Below the pieces are notes generated by a model. It worked only from the letters and a program-made list of their open reading frames with translations. It made no database searches and was not told the origin of the DNA. From Listeria innocua (GTDB taxonomy: Bacteria > Bacillota > Bacilli > Lactobacillales > Listeriaceae), in contig NZ_CP117229.1 of NCBI RefSeq assembly GCF_028596125.1, forward strand, positions 1,658,001 to 1,722,000: 64,000 nt of DNA. The letters are read 5' to 3'. The translations under genes were made by a program, and so were the position numbers. This document shows, piece after piece, positions 28,334-37,593 of this stretch (position 1 is its first letter; every line of letters starts with the position of its first letter).

Positions 28334-28368
28334 AACTAGGAATCAGCATGGTAGCTTTTTCCTAGTTC
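28334..28368 (-). terminator. Terminator of the Gfo/Idh oxidoreductase gene
   Basis: Stem AACTAGGAA / TTCCTAGTT (28334-28367), followed on the minus strand by TTTTTTT. It ends the beta-glucan utilisation transcript. Confidence 0.82.
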
Positions 28369-28375
28369 TTCAAAA

Positions 28376-29359
28376 TTATTTTTCTGCGTCAAACCAAATA
28401 TCGTTTTGGTGCCGTAGTTCGTTTGAAACACGTAATACTTTTAAGCTTAAATCGGCTAAGTATTCGTATGTATCTCGGTCACCTTGTTTGATAATTCTTG
28501 CAAACTCTGCTGCTTCAAATTGCATATCATTAGCAACAACTGGGCCAGCCAGCTCTGTTTCTTCTTTTGTCGCATTATCATAAAAAGTAATTTTTTCAAT
28601 TCCTGTCAGCGGATCGACAATTAGTGTTCCTTTTTGACCGTAGATTTCACTTGGTAAGAAGGATTGTGAATTTTTTCCTTGAATGATAGTGATATTGAAG
28701 GATGGATATTCAAGAATGATTGGTCCAAGTCCGTCTACACCAGTTGGTAATTTCGTTGCAAAATAAGTTGCTTTAATGGGTTCACCGAATAGTGTAATCG
28801 CTGAATATAATGGATAGACACCTAAGTCAACTATTGATCCGCCAGAGAATTTCAACGAGAAAATATTTGGTTCTTCTCCGTTTAAAACTTGATCGTATCT
28901 GGAAGAATATTTCATATAAGCAAGTGTTGCGCCGTGAATTGTGCCAACTTTTTCGATATTTTCTTGTAATCGTTTGAAGTTTGGTTCTTGAATGTGGCGT
29001 GCTGCTTCAAATAAAAAGACATTATTTTCACGAGCAATTTGGTGCGCATGCTCTAATTCTGCTACGGTAGAAAAAATCGGTTTTTCTACAATAACATGCT
29101 TTTTATTTTTCAGTAAGCTCACTGCATGCTGATAATGAAGCGCATTGGGAGAAGCAATGTAGACAGCATCAAGCGCATCTGATTTCCCCATTTCTTCAAT
29201 ATCTGTGAAATAAGTCAACTCGCCGTATTTTTCTCCAAATGCGCGTGCTTTTTCTTCTGTTCTTGAATAAACAGCAGTTAAATTCCATTCGCCTGAATTA
29301 ATCGCGCCTTCAATAAAAGAATCAGTAATCCAGTTCGTTCCCATAATTCCTAGTTTCAT
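28376..29359 (-). CDS. Gfo/Idh/MocA-family NAD(P)-dependent oxidoreductase
   Basis: A 327-residue two-domain enzyme. The N-terminal Rossmann fold opens KLGIMGTNWITDSF, with the lysine motif EKPIF (residues about 92-96) of the family's active site; the C-terminal alpha/beta domain binds the sugar-like substrate. It probably oxidises or reduces a sugar or sugar alcohol. It is the last gene after beta-glucosidase, phosphorylase and LacI regulator, so a role in the same pathway is likely, but the substrate is unknown. Confidence 0.85.
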   Translation of the reverse strand: MKLGIMGTNWITDSFIEGAINSGEWNLTAVYSRTEEKARAFGEKYGELTYFTDIEEMGKSDALDAVYIASPNALHYQHAVSLLKNKKHVIVEKPIFSTVAELEHAHQIARENNVFLFEAARHIQEPNFKRLQENIEKVGTIHGATLAYMKYSSRYDQVLNGEEPNIFSLKFSGGSIVDLGVYPLYSAITLFGEPIKATYFATKLPTGVDGLGPIILEYPSFNITIIQGKNSQSFLPSEIYGQKGTLIVDPLTGIEKITFYDNATKEETELAGPVVANDMQFEAAEFARIIKQGDRDTYEYLADLSLKVLRVSNELRHQNDIWFDAEK

Positions 29360-29418
29360 TAGCCAACAGCTCCTTTAATTTTATCTTAAGTATACCTTAA
29401 AATAAGGAAAAAAGCGTA

Positions 29419-30384
29419 CTAACTGTTTGAAACAGATGGACCACTGATTCTAGTTGTATAGATTATTTCATTTTCAGCTTTTTCACCCTCGAGAAGTTCG
29501 ACAAGTTTATCCGCAGCCACTGCTCCCCATTTGTACTTCGAGTATTCGATAGTAGCTAGGCGCGGCACTAAATATTCGCTAATATCCGTATTATCAAAGC
29601 CAATAATTCGGACGTCTTTGCCAATTTCTAAATCCGTTCCAGCAAAATATCGATACATCCCAATCGCCATATTATCATTTAAAGCAAAGACGGAAACAGG
29701 TGCTTTCCAGTTTTCGGCGATAATTGCGGCTGCTTTTTCGCCACTCTCTTCGGAAAAATGGCCTTCAATAATATGCACTTTTTTATCATTCGAACGAGCC
29801 AACTCTTGCTTTGCTGTTTCTAGACGAACTCTTGCATCATAAGAATCTTCTGGACCTGTAATTACATAAAAGTCTCCTTTGAAATTAGTAGACAAATAAT
29901 CTATTGCAAGTGTTGCGCCGCCCTTGTTATCTAGTAAGACTTGGCACACATTCTCATGAGTAAGTTCGCGGTCAAGCACAACTAATTTATGACCACGATT
30001 TGCATAATTAATGATTTCACTCGACGGGAAATTCGCATCTAAAATAATAGCGCCATCAATCATTTTCTCGGGTAAAAATCGGTGTGTTTTCGTACCACTG
30101 CATGCAATGAGTTCATATCCATGTTTGTATAGCGTTTTCGTTAAACCTTCAAGTAAAGTCCCGTAAAAAATCCCGCCGTAATTCGTTAAATAAACGCCGA
30201 TAATTTTTGTTTCTCTTGTTTTTAACGTTCGTGCTGCCATATTGGGAATATAATTCAATTCATTTGCGATGGTCATAATTCGTTTTCGCGTTTTTTCGGT
30301 TACTTTCGGGCTGCCATTAAGCGCGTAGGATACTGTTGAAATGGAAACCCCTGCCTTTTTCGCGATATCTTTAATTCCTACCAC
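29419..30384 (-). CDS. LacI-family transcriptional regulator of the oligoglucan locus
   Basis: A 321-residue repressor: N-terminal LacI helix-turn-helix (IKDIAKKAGVSISTVSYALNGSPKVTEKTRKRI) with hinge helix near 45-58 and a periplasmic-binding-like effector domain. The GTG start at 30384 has AAAGGATG upstream. It lies between the phosphorylase and oxidoreductase genes. Two copies of the palindrome GAAACGTTTC, typical of LacI/GalR operators, sit at the divergent promoters of the importer and the hydrolase genes, so this protein is the likely local regulator; the inducer may be a sophorooligosaccharide. Confidence 0.88.
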   Translation of the reverse strand: MVGIKDIAKKAGVSISTVSYALNGSPKVTEKTRKRIMTIANELNYIPNMAARTLKTRETKIIGVYLTNYGGIFYGTLLEGLTKTLYKHGYELIACSGTKTHRFLPEKMIDGAIILDANFPSSEIINYANRGHKLVVLDRELTHENVCQVLLDNKGGATLAIDYLSTNFKGDFYVITGPEDSYDARVRLETAKQELARSNDKKVHIIEGHFSEESGEKAAAIIAENWKAPVSVFALNDNMAIGMYRYFAGTDLEIGKDVRIIGFDNTDISEYLVPRLATIEYSKYKWGAVAADKLVELLEGEKAENEIIYTTRISGPSVSNS

Positions 30385-30431
30385 GTGAATCGCATCCTTT
30401 TCTGTTTTCTTTTATTATACACAAAACAACC

Positions 30432-33400
30432 TTAGAGACGGTTATTTTTTTGAAATTTAATCGTGATTTGTGAACATTTTGTCGTTAAATTCTTTTTCGG
30501 TAAAATGAGTGCGCCAGTTCGGTACAAATTCGCTCCATTTTCAACTGGTTGTTTTTCACCATTCACGACAATAGAACCCTCATCCGCACTTTCGAAAGTA
30601 AGATCAAGCGGATAATTATCTAGTTCAATATGACATTCTAATCCATCTAAATCTTCAGGTAAAATCGGATCAAAAATAAGCGTATCTTCCGTTTGACGAA
30701 TACCAAGAACAGAACTTATTAATTGATGCAAATAGATTCCTGGGCCGCTAGAATAAATCCGCCAACCGCCTTTCACCGGAATACTGCCTTCTTTCACACG
30801 ACTAAACTCATTTTGCGCCTGATAGCGATCTAAAAATGCTGCATCAGAACTACTGAAATAAGTATTACTTTGACGAAGTGCCGCATTTGGGACAACTTCT
30901 TTAATATTGATTGGATTAATGACATCAAGCATATGCCAAGCGGATTTATCGCCAATTTTAGCTAAAGCTTCAATATAACGAATATGCGCATGCACGTATT
31001 GCAAACCAACTTCTCGGCCAAAATTGGCTGCTTGCTCTGCCCGTTTAAAATGAGTACTTACACCACCAGCATAATGCGCTGGCTCGCTCATTAATCTTAC
31101 GCCATCTGGATGAAGTAAATGCTCACCGATAATTTCAAAATTACGACTGGCTTGCTTTTTATCGACTAATTCAGAAATTACACTTCTCGTCAGTGGTATT
31201 AAGCGATATTTAATATTCGTCTCTTTGTCTTCTGGGTGAATCATCCATACAGGTGCTTTTCCTTCTTCTAAATAAAGGAAACCTGGAATAACATCGGTAT
31301 CATTTGTCATATATTTCGCAAAGTCCGCTTGAACATTTTTTGCTAATGTTTCGTATTTCTCACCTACTGGTAAAAATGCAGCTAAACGTTTAAATGTTTG
31401 ATAAGTTAGCGCGACCGTCCAGCTGGATACCATGTTTTTCTTAAGCTGGGCATTAGCTGGTTGAAGTGTGTCATCCCAGTCACCATCGCCGTAATTAGAA
31501 AGAGCCGTTCCTTTCATAAAGCGTGCTTCGATCGTTTTCACTGCGAGTTCAATGTGTTCAAGAAGAGTTCCTTGCTCTTTCGTAAAGGTTTTCGATTCGC
31601 GGTCAACAAAAGGAATAGCTTCTTCTAAAATCCCTGTATCTCCGCTCATTTCCAAGTAATCACCAATAATTTTCAGTGGCCAAACAATAACATCGCCGTG
31701 GCTTTCTTCTTGCTGAATCGATGTATATTTATCAAACATAAACCATTGTGGCCAATCACCAGTATCTTGATATTGATGAGAAAAAATGGTTAACACTAGC
31801 TTACGTAAAACAGCCTTATTACCCGTTGCAAGGAAAAATTCAAATGGACCTTGACTCACATCACGCGTACCCCAAGCCGCTCCGCTGTACTGCTCTAACC
31901 CATGAGGTGAAGCATAGTGGACCAACATTTGATGCGCATACCAATAAACCGTTAAATTCAGTTTCTCCGCTGTTGTACTTTGATGATTCAAATGGAACTG
32001 AGCAGTTAATTCGTCATAGCTAGCGCGAATTACTTTGTTGTTTGCTTCTAAATCCTCAGTTGGTTTCGAGAATTCATCGCTGAGTTTTGCTTGAACATGG
32101 AAAGTAGCTTTATCACTTGGTTCAAAAACAAACACATCCAAACCTGCTGTTCCCACGTAATCTTTCGCAAAATAACGTTCGTCAGTCAGTTCATTATAAG
32201 TTCCATCTACGCGGAATTGAAGTGCCGGATAGGTTTCTAAAATCGGCGAGTCTTCTGCTGGGAAATAAGTGACGATTCCGTCTTTGATTTCTTTTTTCAC
32301 GGTAGTATCATATTCATTTGTCCCCATAGTTACTTGATTTGTTAAGACTAATTTATATGAATGACCTTTTTCCGAATGAACGGTGACGAATGCCTCTTTA
32401 CTATCAGCAGTTAAGGTGGTTTGTACCGTGATTAGGTCGCCGTTCCACTGATAATACCAAGTTGAGTAATTCGTACTAGTTTCCCAGACAGACGGTACGC
32501 CGAGTAGTCGAAGTTCGGAATCTAATTCGATATAAATTCTTAATCCGCTTGTTTGAAGAATATTGAGCGGATTACGCGCGTGGCTATTCCATTTGTTCAT
32601 ATTCGTATTTCCAGCAACTAATTGTGATAAAAATGCCCCGTACATGTACGTTGTTGCTGAAAGTGTCGCTTCTGGGTTTAAAACATCCACTTTATCAAGC
32701 AAAATACTGCCATGAGGGCGTTCTAATTCTGCTTCTTTTTCGCGCATCACAACATGTGCATAGTTTGGTGTGAAAAAGGAGAGCAGTGCGCCGTTTTGTT
32801 GTTCTTCTTGAATCCGGTCTGGGAAGTTCTCTTGAAGCCAGCTGTCAGAAATTGTTTCGCCGGTAATTGGTGTTCCTATATGTTTGTTTAATATGGCTTT
32901 AGTACTTGGTTGATAAGGTTGCTCTGAAATATTACTTTTTAGTTCCGCTAAATTTTCGATTGGTGCTCCAGATGCTTTTGGTTGATTTTCTGTTGCATAC
33001 CCGTAAAAGCTTGTTTCACCGTGATTAGTAAATAGCTCTGTTTGTAAGGAAATTTGAGCGAATTCATATTGGTAGACGCGGTTTGGCAATGATTTTTCCT
33101 TAAGGTTAGCTAGTTCGCCAGTCAGTTTATAATTAGTTCCATAAATATCAAAACCATCTGTTGCATAACCTACAATTTTCGTTAATGCTCCAATTTGAAC
33201 TGCTGGGAAGCGCTCATTTTGTGGTTGGTTTTGGCGGGCTTGAACAGTGAAACCAGTCGCGCCTTCTGTCACATGATAATCAATATATTGCGACATATAA
33301 GCTTCATTTGTTCTCACTGCCGCTTGTTCTGCAAGCCCCAAGTCTTGTAAGTAAACAAGATCAAACTCAAGATCACCATCCACTGTGACATCATAAAACC

Positions 33401-33692
33401 AACCTCGCGTATGAAAATGCATTTGCACACTATAACGAAATGGTCCAACTACACCGCGATACTCCACGCCATTTTCGTTAAAACCAACTTCAGCATCCCT
33501 GCTAAGTAGTGGATAAATTTCTATTTTATCTCCTAAATGCACGCGTACATATATTTGCGATAAGCGATTTTCTAATGGATTTTGAATCACTTGATTTAGC
33601 ATAATATCTTTTAATTTTAGCCAAGCAAGCTCCCCGCTCGGATAAAATGCGGCTGATAAATCCGCTTTTTTAATTTCTTTTAACATTGTCAC
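30432..33692 (-). CDS. GH94-type 1,2-beta-oligoglucan phosphorylase
   Basis: A 1086-residue phosphorylase of the glycoside hydrolase 94 fold: N-terminal beta-sandwich domain, linker, and an (alpha/alpha)6 barrel with the acid motif YGDGDWDDTLQ near residue 738. From memory, the near-identical L. innocua protein (Lin1839) phosphorolyses beta-1,2-glucooligosaccharides to alpha-glucose-1-phosphate, and length and neighbours match. Sequence alone gives only a GH94 phosphorylase. GTG at 33692 overlaps the GH3 stop codon (GTGA); an ATG at 33686 is an alternative. The product saves ATP because glucose-1-phosphate enters glycolysis without a kinase. No signal peptide, so it acts in the cytoplasm. Confidence 0.85.
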   Translation of the reverse strand: MTMLKEIKKADLSAAFYPSGELAWLKLKDIMLNQVIQNPLENRLSQIYVRVHLGDKIEIYPLLSRDAEVGFNENGVEYRGVVGPFRYSVQMHFHTRGWFYDVTVDGDLEFDLVYLQDLGLAEQAAVRTNEAYMSQYIDYHVTEGATGFTVQARQNQPQNERFPAVQIGALTKIVGYATDGFDIYGTNYKLTGELANLKEKSLPNRVYQYEFAQISLQTELFTNHGETSFYGYATENQPKASGAPIENLAELKSNISEQPYQPSTKAILNKHIGTPITGETISDSWLQENFPDRIQEEQQNGALLSFFTPNYAHVVMREKEAELERPHGSILLDKVDVLNPEATLSATTYMYGAFLSQLVAGNTNMNKWNSHARNPLNILQTSGLRIYIELDSELRLLGVPSVWETSTNYSTWYYQWNGDLITVQTTLTADSKEAFVTVHSEKGHSYKLVLTNQVTMGTNEYDTTVKKEIKDGIVTYFPAEDSPILETYPALQFRVDGTYNELTDERYFAKDYVGTAGLDVFVFEPSDKATFHVQAKLSDEFSKPTEDLEANNKVIRASYDELTAQFHLNHQSTTAEKLNLTVYWYAHQMLVHYASPHGLEQYSGAAWGTRDVSQGPFEFFLATGNKAVLRKLVLTIFSHQYQDTGDWPQWFMFDKYTSIQQEESHGDVIVWPLKIIGDYLEMSGDTGILEEAIPFVDRESKTFTKEQGTLLEHIELAVKTIEARFMKGTALSNYGDGDWDDTLQPANAQLKKNMVSSWTVALTYQTFKRLAAFLPVGEKYETLAKNVQADFAKYMTNDTDVIPGFLYLEEGKAPVWMIHPEDKETNIKYRLIPLTRSVISELVDKKQASRNFEIIGEHLLHPDGVRLMSEPAHYAGGVSTHFKRAEQAANFGREVGLQYVHAHIRYIEALAKIGDKSAWHMLDVINPINIKEVVPNAALRQSNTYFSSSDAAFLDRYQAQNEFSRVKEGSIPVKGGWRIYSSGPGIYLHQLISSVLGIRQTEDTLIFDPILPEDLDGLECHIELDNYPLDLTFESADEGSIVVNGEKQPVENGANLYRTGALILPKKNLTTKCSQITIKFQKNNRL

Positions 33693-35860
33693 ACATATCC
33701 ACCCACTTCCACTTCAAAAACGTCTACATCTTCACTACTAGTCCCAACAAAAACTCGGTGAAGTCCCGGTTCTTGCACTTTTTCAAGTTGATGGTTATAG
33801 AATGAAAATGCCTCGCTTGTTAATTCAAATGTAACTGTTTTTTCTTCGCCAGCTTGAAGCGCCACTTTTTCAAAAGCTTTTAATTCTTTGACAGGCCGTG
33901 AAATGCTCGCTGTCACATCTTGTAAATACACTTGGATTACTTCTTTTCCAGCAATATCACTAATGTTTTTAATGGTTACTTCTACATGTAGTGACTCGCC
34001 TAAATTTAGTTCTTTCGGAAGAGCGCTTGTTTTTAACTCGAATTCGCTATAACTTTTTCCGTAACCAAATGGATAAAATGGTTCATTTGGAATATCAAGA
34101 TAATGCGACACATAGCGTTCGCCTTTATTTTCCGGTGTTTGTGGTCGTCCAGTGCGTAAATGATTATAATAAACCGGAATTTGACCAGTCGTTTGCGGGA
34201 ATGACATGGATAATTTCCCTGAAGGATTACTTGCACCACTTAATAAATCTGCAGTGACACGGCCAGCTTCTGTTCCTGGGAACCATAATTCAAGAAGAGC
34301 ATCACTAGATTCTGCTAACTCTTTCACTTCAAGCGGTCTACCATTAAATAATGTAATAACAACTGGTTTTCCTAGTGTTTGAACGAATTTCGCTAATTGA
34401 TATTGTGCTTCTGGTAAACGAATAGTAGCAAGACTTCCTGCTTCCCCGCCCCATTCATTTTTTTCACCTAGCGCAAGTACGACAACATCCATATTCTCTA
34501 CTGCCGCTTTCACTGCCACTTTGTCTTCTTCCGACAATTCAGTGTACTCCGTTGAAACAACCTCGACTGTTTCAAATACTTCACGTAAACCTGTTTCAAC
34601 ATTGATGCCATCTTTTTCTTCGCCGTATACATTCCAACCGCCGAGAATATCAGGTGATGTTGCAAGCGGACCAACCAAGGCAATTTTTGCTTCTTTAGCC
34701 AGTGGAAGTAATCGGTTTTTGTTTTCTAATAACACAGCGGATTCAACGCCTGCTGCTCGAGCTTTCCCGCGACTTTCATCGGTTAAAATGTCTTTTGTGC
34801 GGTCGTTATTTTTTAATCCGCGATATGGATCTTCAAATAGTCCTAAATCATTTTTTAAATTTAACATCCGAAGTACTGCTTCATCTAAAAGGCTTTCGGA
34901 TAATTTGCCTTCTTCAATTAAACCTTTTAATTCATGGATATAACAAGTCGTCATCATTTCTAAATCAACGCCTGCTTCCATCGAAAACTGTGCGGCTTCT
35001 TTAGGATTTCTTGCTGTTCCGTGATTAATTACTTCGGCTACAGCGCCCCAGTCAGAAATAAGTACACCGTCAAACTCCATTTCGCCTCGTAGCACATCTC
35101 GGTTCAGCCATTTGTTCATTGTTGCTGGAATCCCGTCCACTACGTTAAAAGCAGTCATGACTAATTTAGCTCCAGCTTGTATCGCGGCATTGTAAGCCGG
35201 TAAATAATTTTGATATAGTTCGCGCGTAGACATATTAACTGTGTTGTATTCCAACCCAGCCTCCGCAGCCCCGTATGCAGCAAAATGTTTGACACATGCC
35301 GCCATCTGCTCCAAGTTTTCATTTAGTTTACTCGCATCACCTTGGTAACCATCTACCATTGCTTTCCCAAGTTCACTATTTAAAAATGGATCCTCACCAG
35401 TTGATTCCATCACACGTCCCCACCGAGGGTCACGTACTAAATCAAGCATTGGTGAAAAAGTGACATGATGCCCATCTGCAGTTGCTTCGAGCGCCGAAAC
35501 TTCTGCCATCACTCGAACTGTCTCCCGGTCAAAAGAACAACCAAGTGCAAGTGGAATAGGAAAAACCGTTTTATAACCATGTATAACATCCGCCATAAAA
35601 ACAAGCGGAATTCCTAAGCGATTCGTTTTTAAATAAGCTTCTTGAATACCAATCATATCAAGCGCCGAACTTGATCCAAGCACCGAACCCGCATTTTCAG
35701 TATGCGCATCCGTTAATTTCATTTCTTGAAGAAGTGGCCCTGTTAGTTCTGCATTTTTGTTTGTACCTTTAAAAAGAAAAGGCGAAAGTTGAAGACATTG
35801 AGCGATTTTTTCATCTAAGGTCATTTGACTAACTAATTCTTGTACTTTTTCTTGTTTCAT
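33689..35860 (-). CDS. GH3 beta-glucosidase
   Basis: A 723-residue, cytoplasmic glycoside hydrolase of family 3: TIM barrel, then alpha/beta sandwich, then a C-terminal fibronectin III-like domain (VTIKNISDIAGKEVIQVYLQD). The catalytic nucleophile Asp is in LISDWGAVAEV; KHFAAYGAAE is the family substrate-binding block. In L. innocua the equivalent enzyme prefers beta-1,2-linked sophorose, from memory. AGGAGG sits 5 bases before the ATG at 35860; a GTG 15 bases upstream overlaps that site and is rejected. It opens the operon with the phosphorylase and the LacI gene. Confidence 0.9.
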   Translation of the reverse strand: MKQEKVQELVSQMTLDEKIAQCLQLSPFLFKGTNKNAELTGPLLQEMKLTDAHTENAGSVLGSSSALDMIGIQEAYLKTNRLGIPLVFMADVIHGYKTVFPIPLALGCSFDRETVRVMAEVSALEATADGHHVTFSPMLDLVRDPRWGRVMESTGEDPFLNSELGKAMVDGYQGDASKLNENLEQMAACVKHFAAYGAAEAGLEYNTVNMSTRELYQNYLPAYNAAIQAGAKLVMTAFNVVDGIPATMNKWLNRDVLRGEMEFDGVLISDWGAVAEVINHGTARNPKEAAQFSMEAGVDLEMMTTCYIHELKGLIEEGKLSESLLDEAVLRMLNLKNDLGLFEDPYRGLKNNDRTKDILTDESRGKARAAGVESAVLLENKNRLLPLAKEAKIALVGPLATSPDILGGWNVYGEEKDGINVETGLREVFETVEVVSTEYTELSEEDKVAVKAAVENMDVVVLALGEKNEWGGEAGSLATIRLPEAQYQLAKFVQTLGKPVVITLFNGRPLEVKELAESSDALLELWFPGTEAGRVTADLLSGASNPSGKLSMSFPQTTGQIPVYYNHLRTGRPQTPENKGERYVSHYLDIPNEPFYPFGYGKSYSEFELKTSALPKELNLGESLHVEVTIKNISDIAGKEVIQVYLQDVTASISRPVKELKAFEKVALQAGEEKTVTFELTSEAFSFYNHQLEKVQEPGLHRVFVGTSSEDVDVFEVEVGGYV

Positions 35861-35884
35861 AGGAACCTCCTGCACACATTTTTC

Positions 35885-35894
35885 GAAACGTTTC
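35885..35894. promoter_or_regulatory. LacI-type operator upstream of the GH3 gene
   Basis: Palindrome GAAACGTTTC inside TTCGAAACGTTTCTA, just downstream of the GH3 promoter and 25 bases before the start codon. The same sequence recurs at 36136-36145. Confidence 0.8.
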
Positions 35895-35911
35895 TATTCA
35901 AATATAACAAC

Positions 35912-35940
35912 AGTATAAGCGCTTTCTTTTCTTTAGTCAA
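35912..35940 (-). promoter_or_regulatory. Promoter of the GH3/phosphorylase operon with overlapping cre-like site
   Basis: On the minus strand -35 TTGACT (35935-35940), 17-base spacer, -10 TATACT (35912-35917). The spacer and -10 overlap AGAAAGCGCTTATA (35914-35927), which matches the CcpA cre consensus at 12 of 14 positions by my count, so glucose repression is likely. Confidence 0.75.
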
Positions 35941-36097
35941 CCAAAAACGACATTCACATGGTGAAACGGTCCTATTTTTCAGTTCTTTCTATAGTATCTC
36001 GTTTTTTAGAATTTTAATCTTTTAAATTTTTCCAATAGCAAAAGCATTGATATACAACGCTCTAGATAGATAAACTAAAAATAAAATAGCAATTCAC
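35941..36097. other. Central part of the divergent regulatory region
   Basis: No gene is visible between the two promoters. The segment is AT-rich. Together with the flanking promoters and operators it makes the 428-base region between the GH3 gene and the binding-protein gene. Confidence 0.5.
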
Positions 36098-36126
36098 TTG
36101 AAACCGATTACATAATATACTATAAT
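36098..36126 (+). promoter_or_regulatory. Promoter of the sugar importer operon
   Basis: -35 TTGAAA (36098-36103), 17-base spacer, perfect -10 TATAAT (36121-36126). The predicted start near 36133 falls at the edge of a LacI-type operator and leaves a leader of about 155 bases. Confidence 0.8.
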
Positions 36127-36135
36127 AACCTTGTC

Positions 36136-36145
36136 GAAACGTTTC
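36136..36145. promoter_or_regulatory. LacI-type operator upstream of the importer genes
   Basis: GAAACGTTTC within GTCGAAACGTTTCTA, identical in its 13-base core to the site at 35885 and placed at about +3 to +12 of the importer transcript. Confidence 0.8.
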
Positions 36146-36288
36146 TATGAAATATTGTGTATGTGAATTGATTTTCGCAATTTGCTTCATCCCGTACGGC
36201 GCGTAAGTTCTGTACAACAGTTTTTATTCTTTAACAGCTTTTAGTTAGTCAAGTTGCTTTGAAAAAAACAAAAAATGGAGGAAAAATC

Positions 36289-37533
36289 ATGAAGAAAAAG
36301 ATGTTTGTCGTTTTAGCTTTAGTGTTGTCGCTTAGTTTAGTATTAATGGCGTGTGGTGGGTCAAAGGATGATGCAAATTCCAGCGATTCTAAAGTATTAA
36401 ATGTTTGGGCTATGGGCGATGAAGCCAAGTCATTAAAAGAACTCGCACAAAAATTCACGAAAGATACTGGCATCGAAGTTAAAGTTCAAGTTATTCCTTG
36501 GGCAAATGCACATGATAAATTACTTACAGCCGTTGCTTCAAAATCTGGCCCCGATGTAGTCCAAATGGGAACAACGTGGATGCCTGAATTTGTCGAAGCT
36601 GGTGCACTACTTGATATTACAAAAGATGTAGAAAAAAGTAAAAATATGAACTCTGATCTATTTTTCCCAGGTTCAGTAAAAACTACTCAATTTGATGGAA
36701 AAACATACGGTGTTCCGTGGTATGCAGAAACTCGCGTATTATTCTACCGTACCGATTTACTGAAAAAAGTTGGTTATAATGAAGCACCAAAAACTTGGGA
36801 TGAACTTTCTGACGCGGCACTTAAACTTTCTAAACGCGGCAAAGATATGTACGGCTTTGCTATTGATCCAAACGAACAAACTACTGGTTTCATTTTCGGA
36901 CGTCAAAACGGCTCCCCTCTTTTCGATAAAGACGGTACTCCAGTATTCAATAAAAAACCTTTCGTAGACACTGTTACTTATTTAGATAGTTTCATTAAAA
37001 ATGGTTCCGCACCAGACACTGATCTTGGTTTAGATGCGTCTCAAAGCTTTGGTGGCGACGGAATTGTACCAATGTTCATGAGTGGCCCTTGGATGGTTAA
37101 TACACTGAAAGACACTGCCCCTGACATTGACGGAAAATGGGCTACTGCTGTACTACCTAAAAAAGAAAATAACGAATCAAGCTTAGGTGGCGCTAACCTT
37201 TCCATTTTCAAATATAGTAATAAAAAAGATGATGCGCTTAAATTCATGGACTATATGAGTCAACCTGACGTGCAATTATCTTGGTTAAAAGATACAAACT
37301 CGATGCCAGCACGTATGGATGCTTGGGAAGACGATATGCTGAAAAACGACCCTTACTACAAAGTCTTTGGCGAACAAATGAAAACTGCAGAACCAATGCC
37401 ACTTATCCCACAATTTGAAGAAATTGCTCAATTATACGGAAAATCTTGGGAACAAATTTACCGTGGCGGGGCAGATGTACAAACACAAATGGATACTTTC
37501 AACGATCAAGTAGAAGCACTTCTTAAAAAATAA
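36289..37533 (+). CDS. Sugar ABC transporter substrate-binding lipoprotein
   Basis: A 414-residue extracellular binding protein of family 1. The signal peptide ends in the lipobox LVLMACGG, so the mature protein is a lipoprotein starting at Cys. It resembles MalE-like proteins for oligosaccharides; the L. innocua counterpart (Lin1841, from memory) binds sophorotriose-type beta-1,2-glucans. The ATG at 36289 follows GGAGG; an upstream TTG at 36259 is not used. A 13-bp hairpin after the stop codon probably lowers expression of the two permease genes relative to this one. Confidence 0.9.
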   Translation: MKKKMFVVLALVLSLSLVLMACGGSKDDANSSDSKVLNVWAMGDEAKSLKELAQKFTKDTGIEVKVQVIPWANAHDKLLTAVASKSGPDVVQMGTTWMPEFVEAGALLDITKDVEKSKNMNSDLFFPGSVKTTQFDGKTYGVPWYAETRVLFYRTDLLKKVGYNEAPKTWDELSDAALKLSKRGKDMYGFAIDPNEQTTGFIFGRQNGSPLFDKDGTPVFNKKPFVDTVTYLDSFIKNGSAPDTDLGLDASQSFGGDGIVPMFMSGPWMVNTLKDTAPDIDGKWATAVLPKKENNESSLGGANLSIFKYSNKKDDALKFMDYMSQPDVQLSWLKDTNSMPARMDAWEDDMLKNDPYYKVFGEQMKTAEPMPLIPQFEEIAQLYGKSWEQIYRGGADVQTQMDTFNDQVEALLKK

Positions 37534-37539
37534 CGAATA

Positions 37540-37577
37540 AAAAGGGCAAATGATTTATTCTGCCATTTGCCCTTTTA
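37540..37577 (+). terminator. Intra-operon hairpin after the binding-protein gene
   Basis: Perfect 13-bp stem AAAAGGGCAAATG / CATTTGCCCTTTT (37540-37576) only 17 bases before the permease start. Such hairpins commonly act as partial terminators and 3' mRNA stabilisers between binding-protein and permease genes. Confidence 0.75.
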
Positions 37578-37593
37578 GAATGGACTGGATGTT

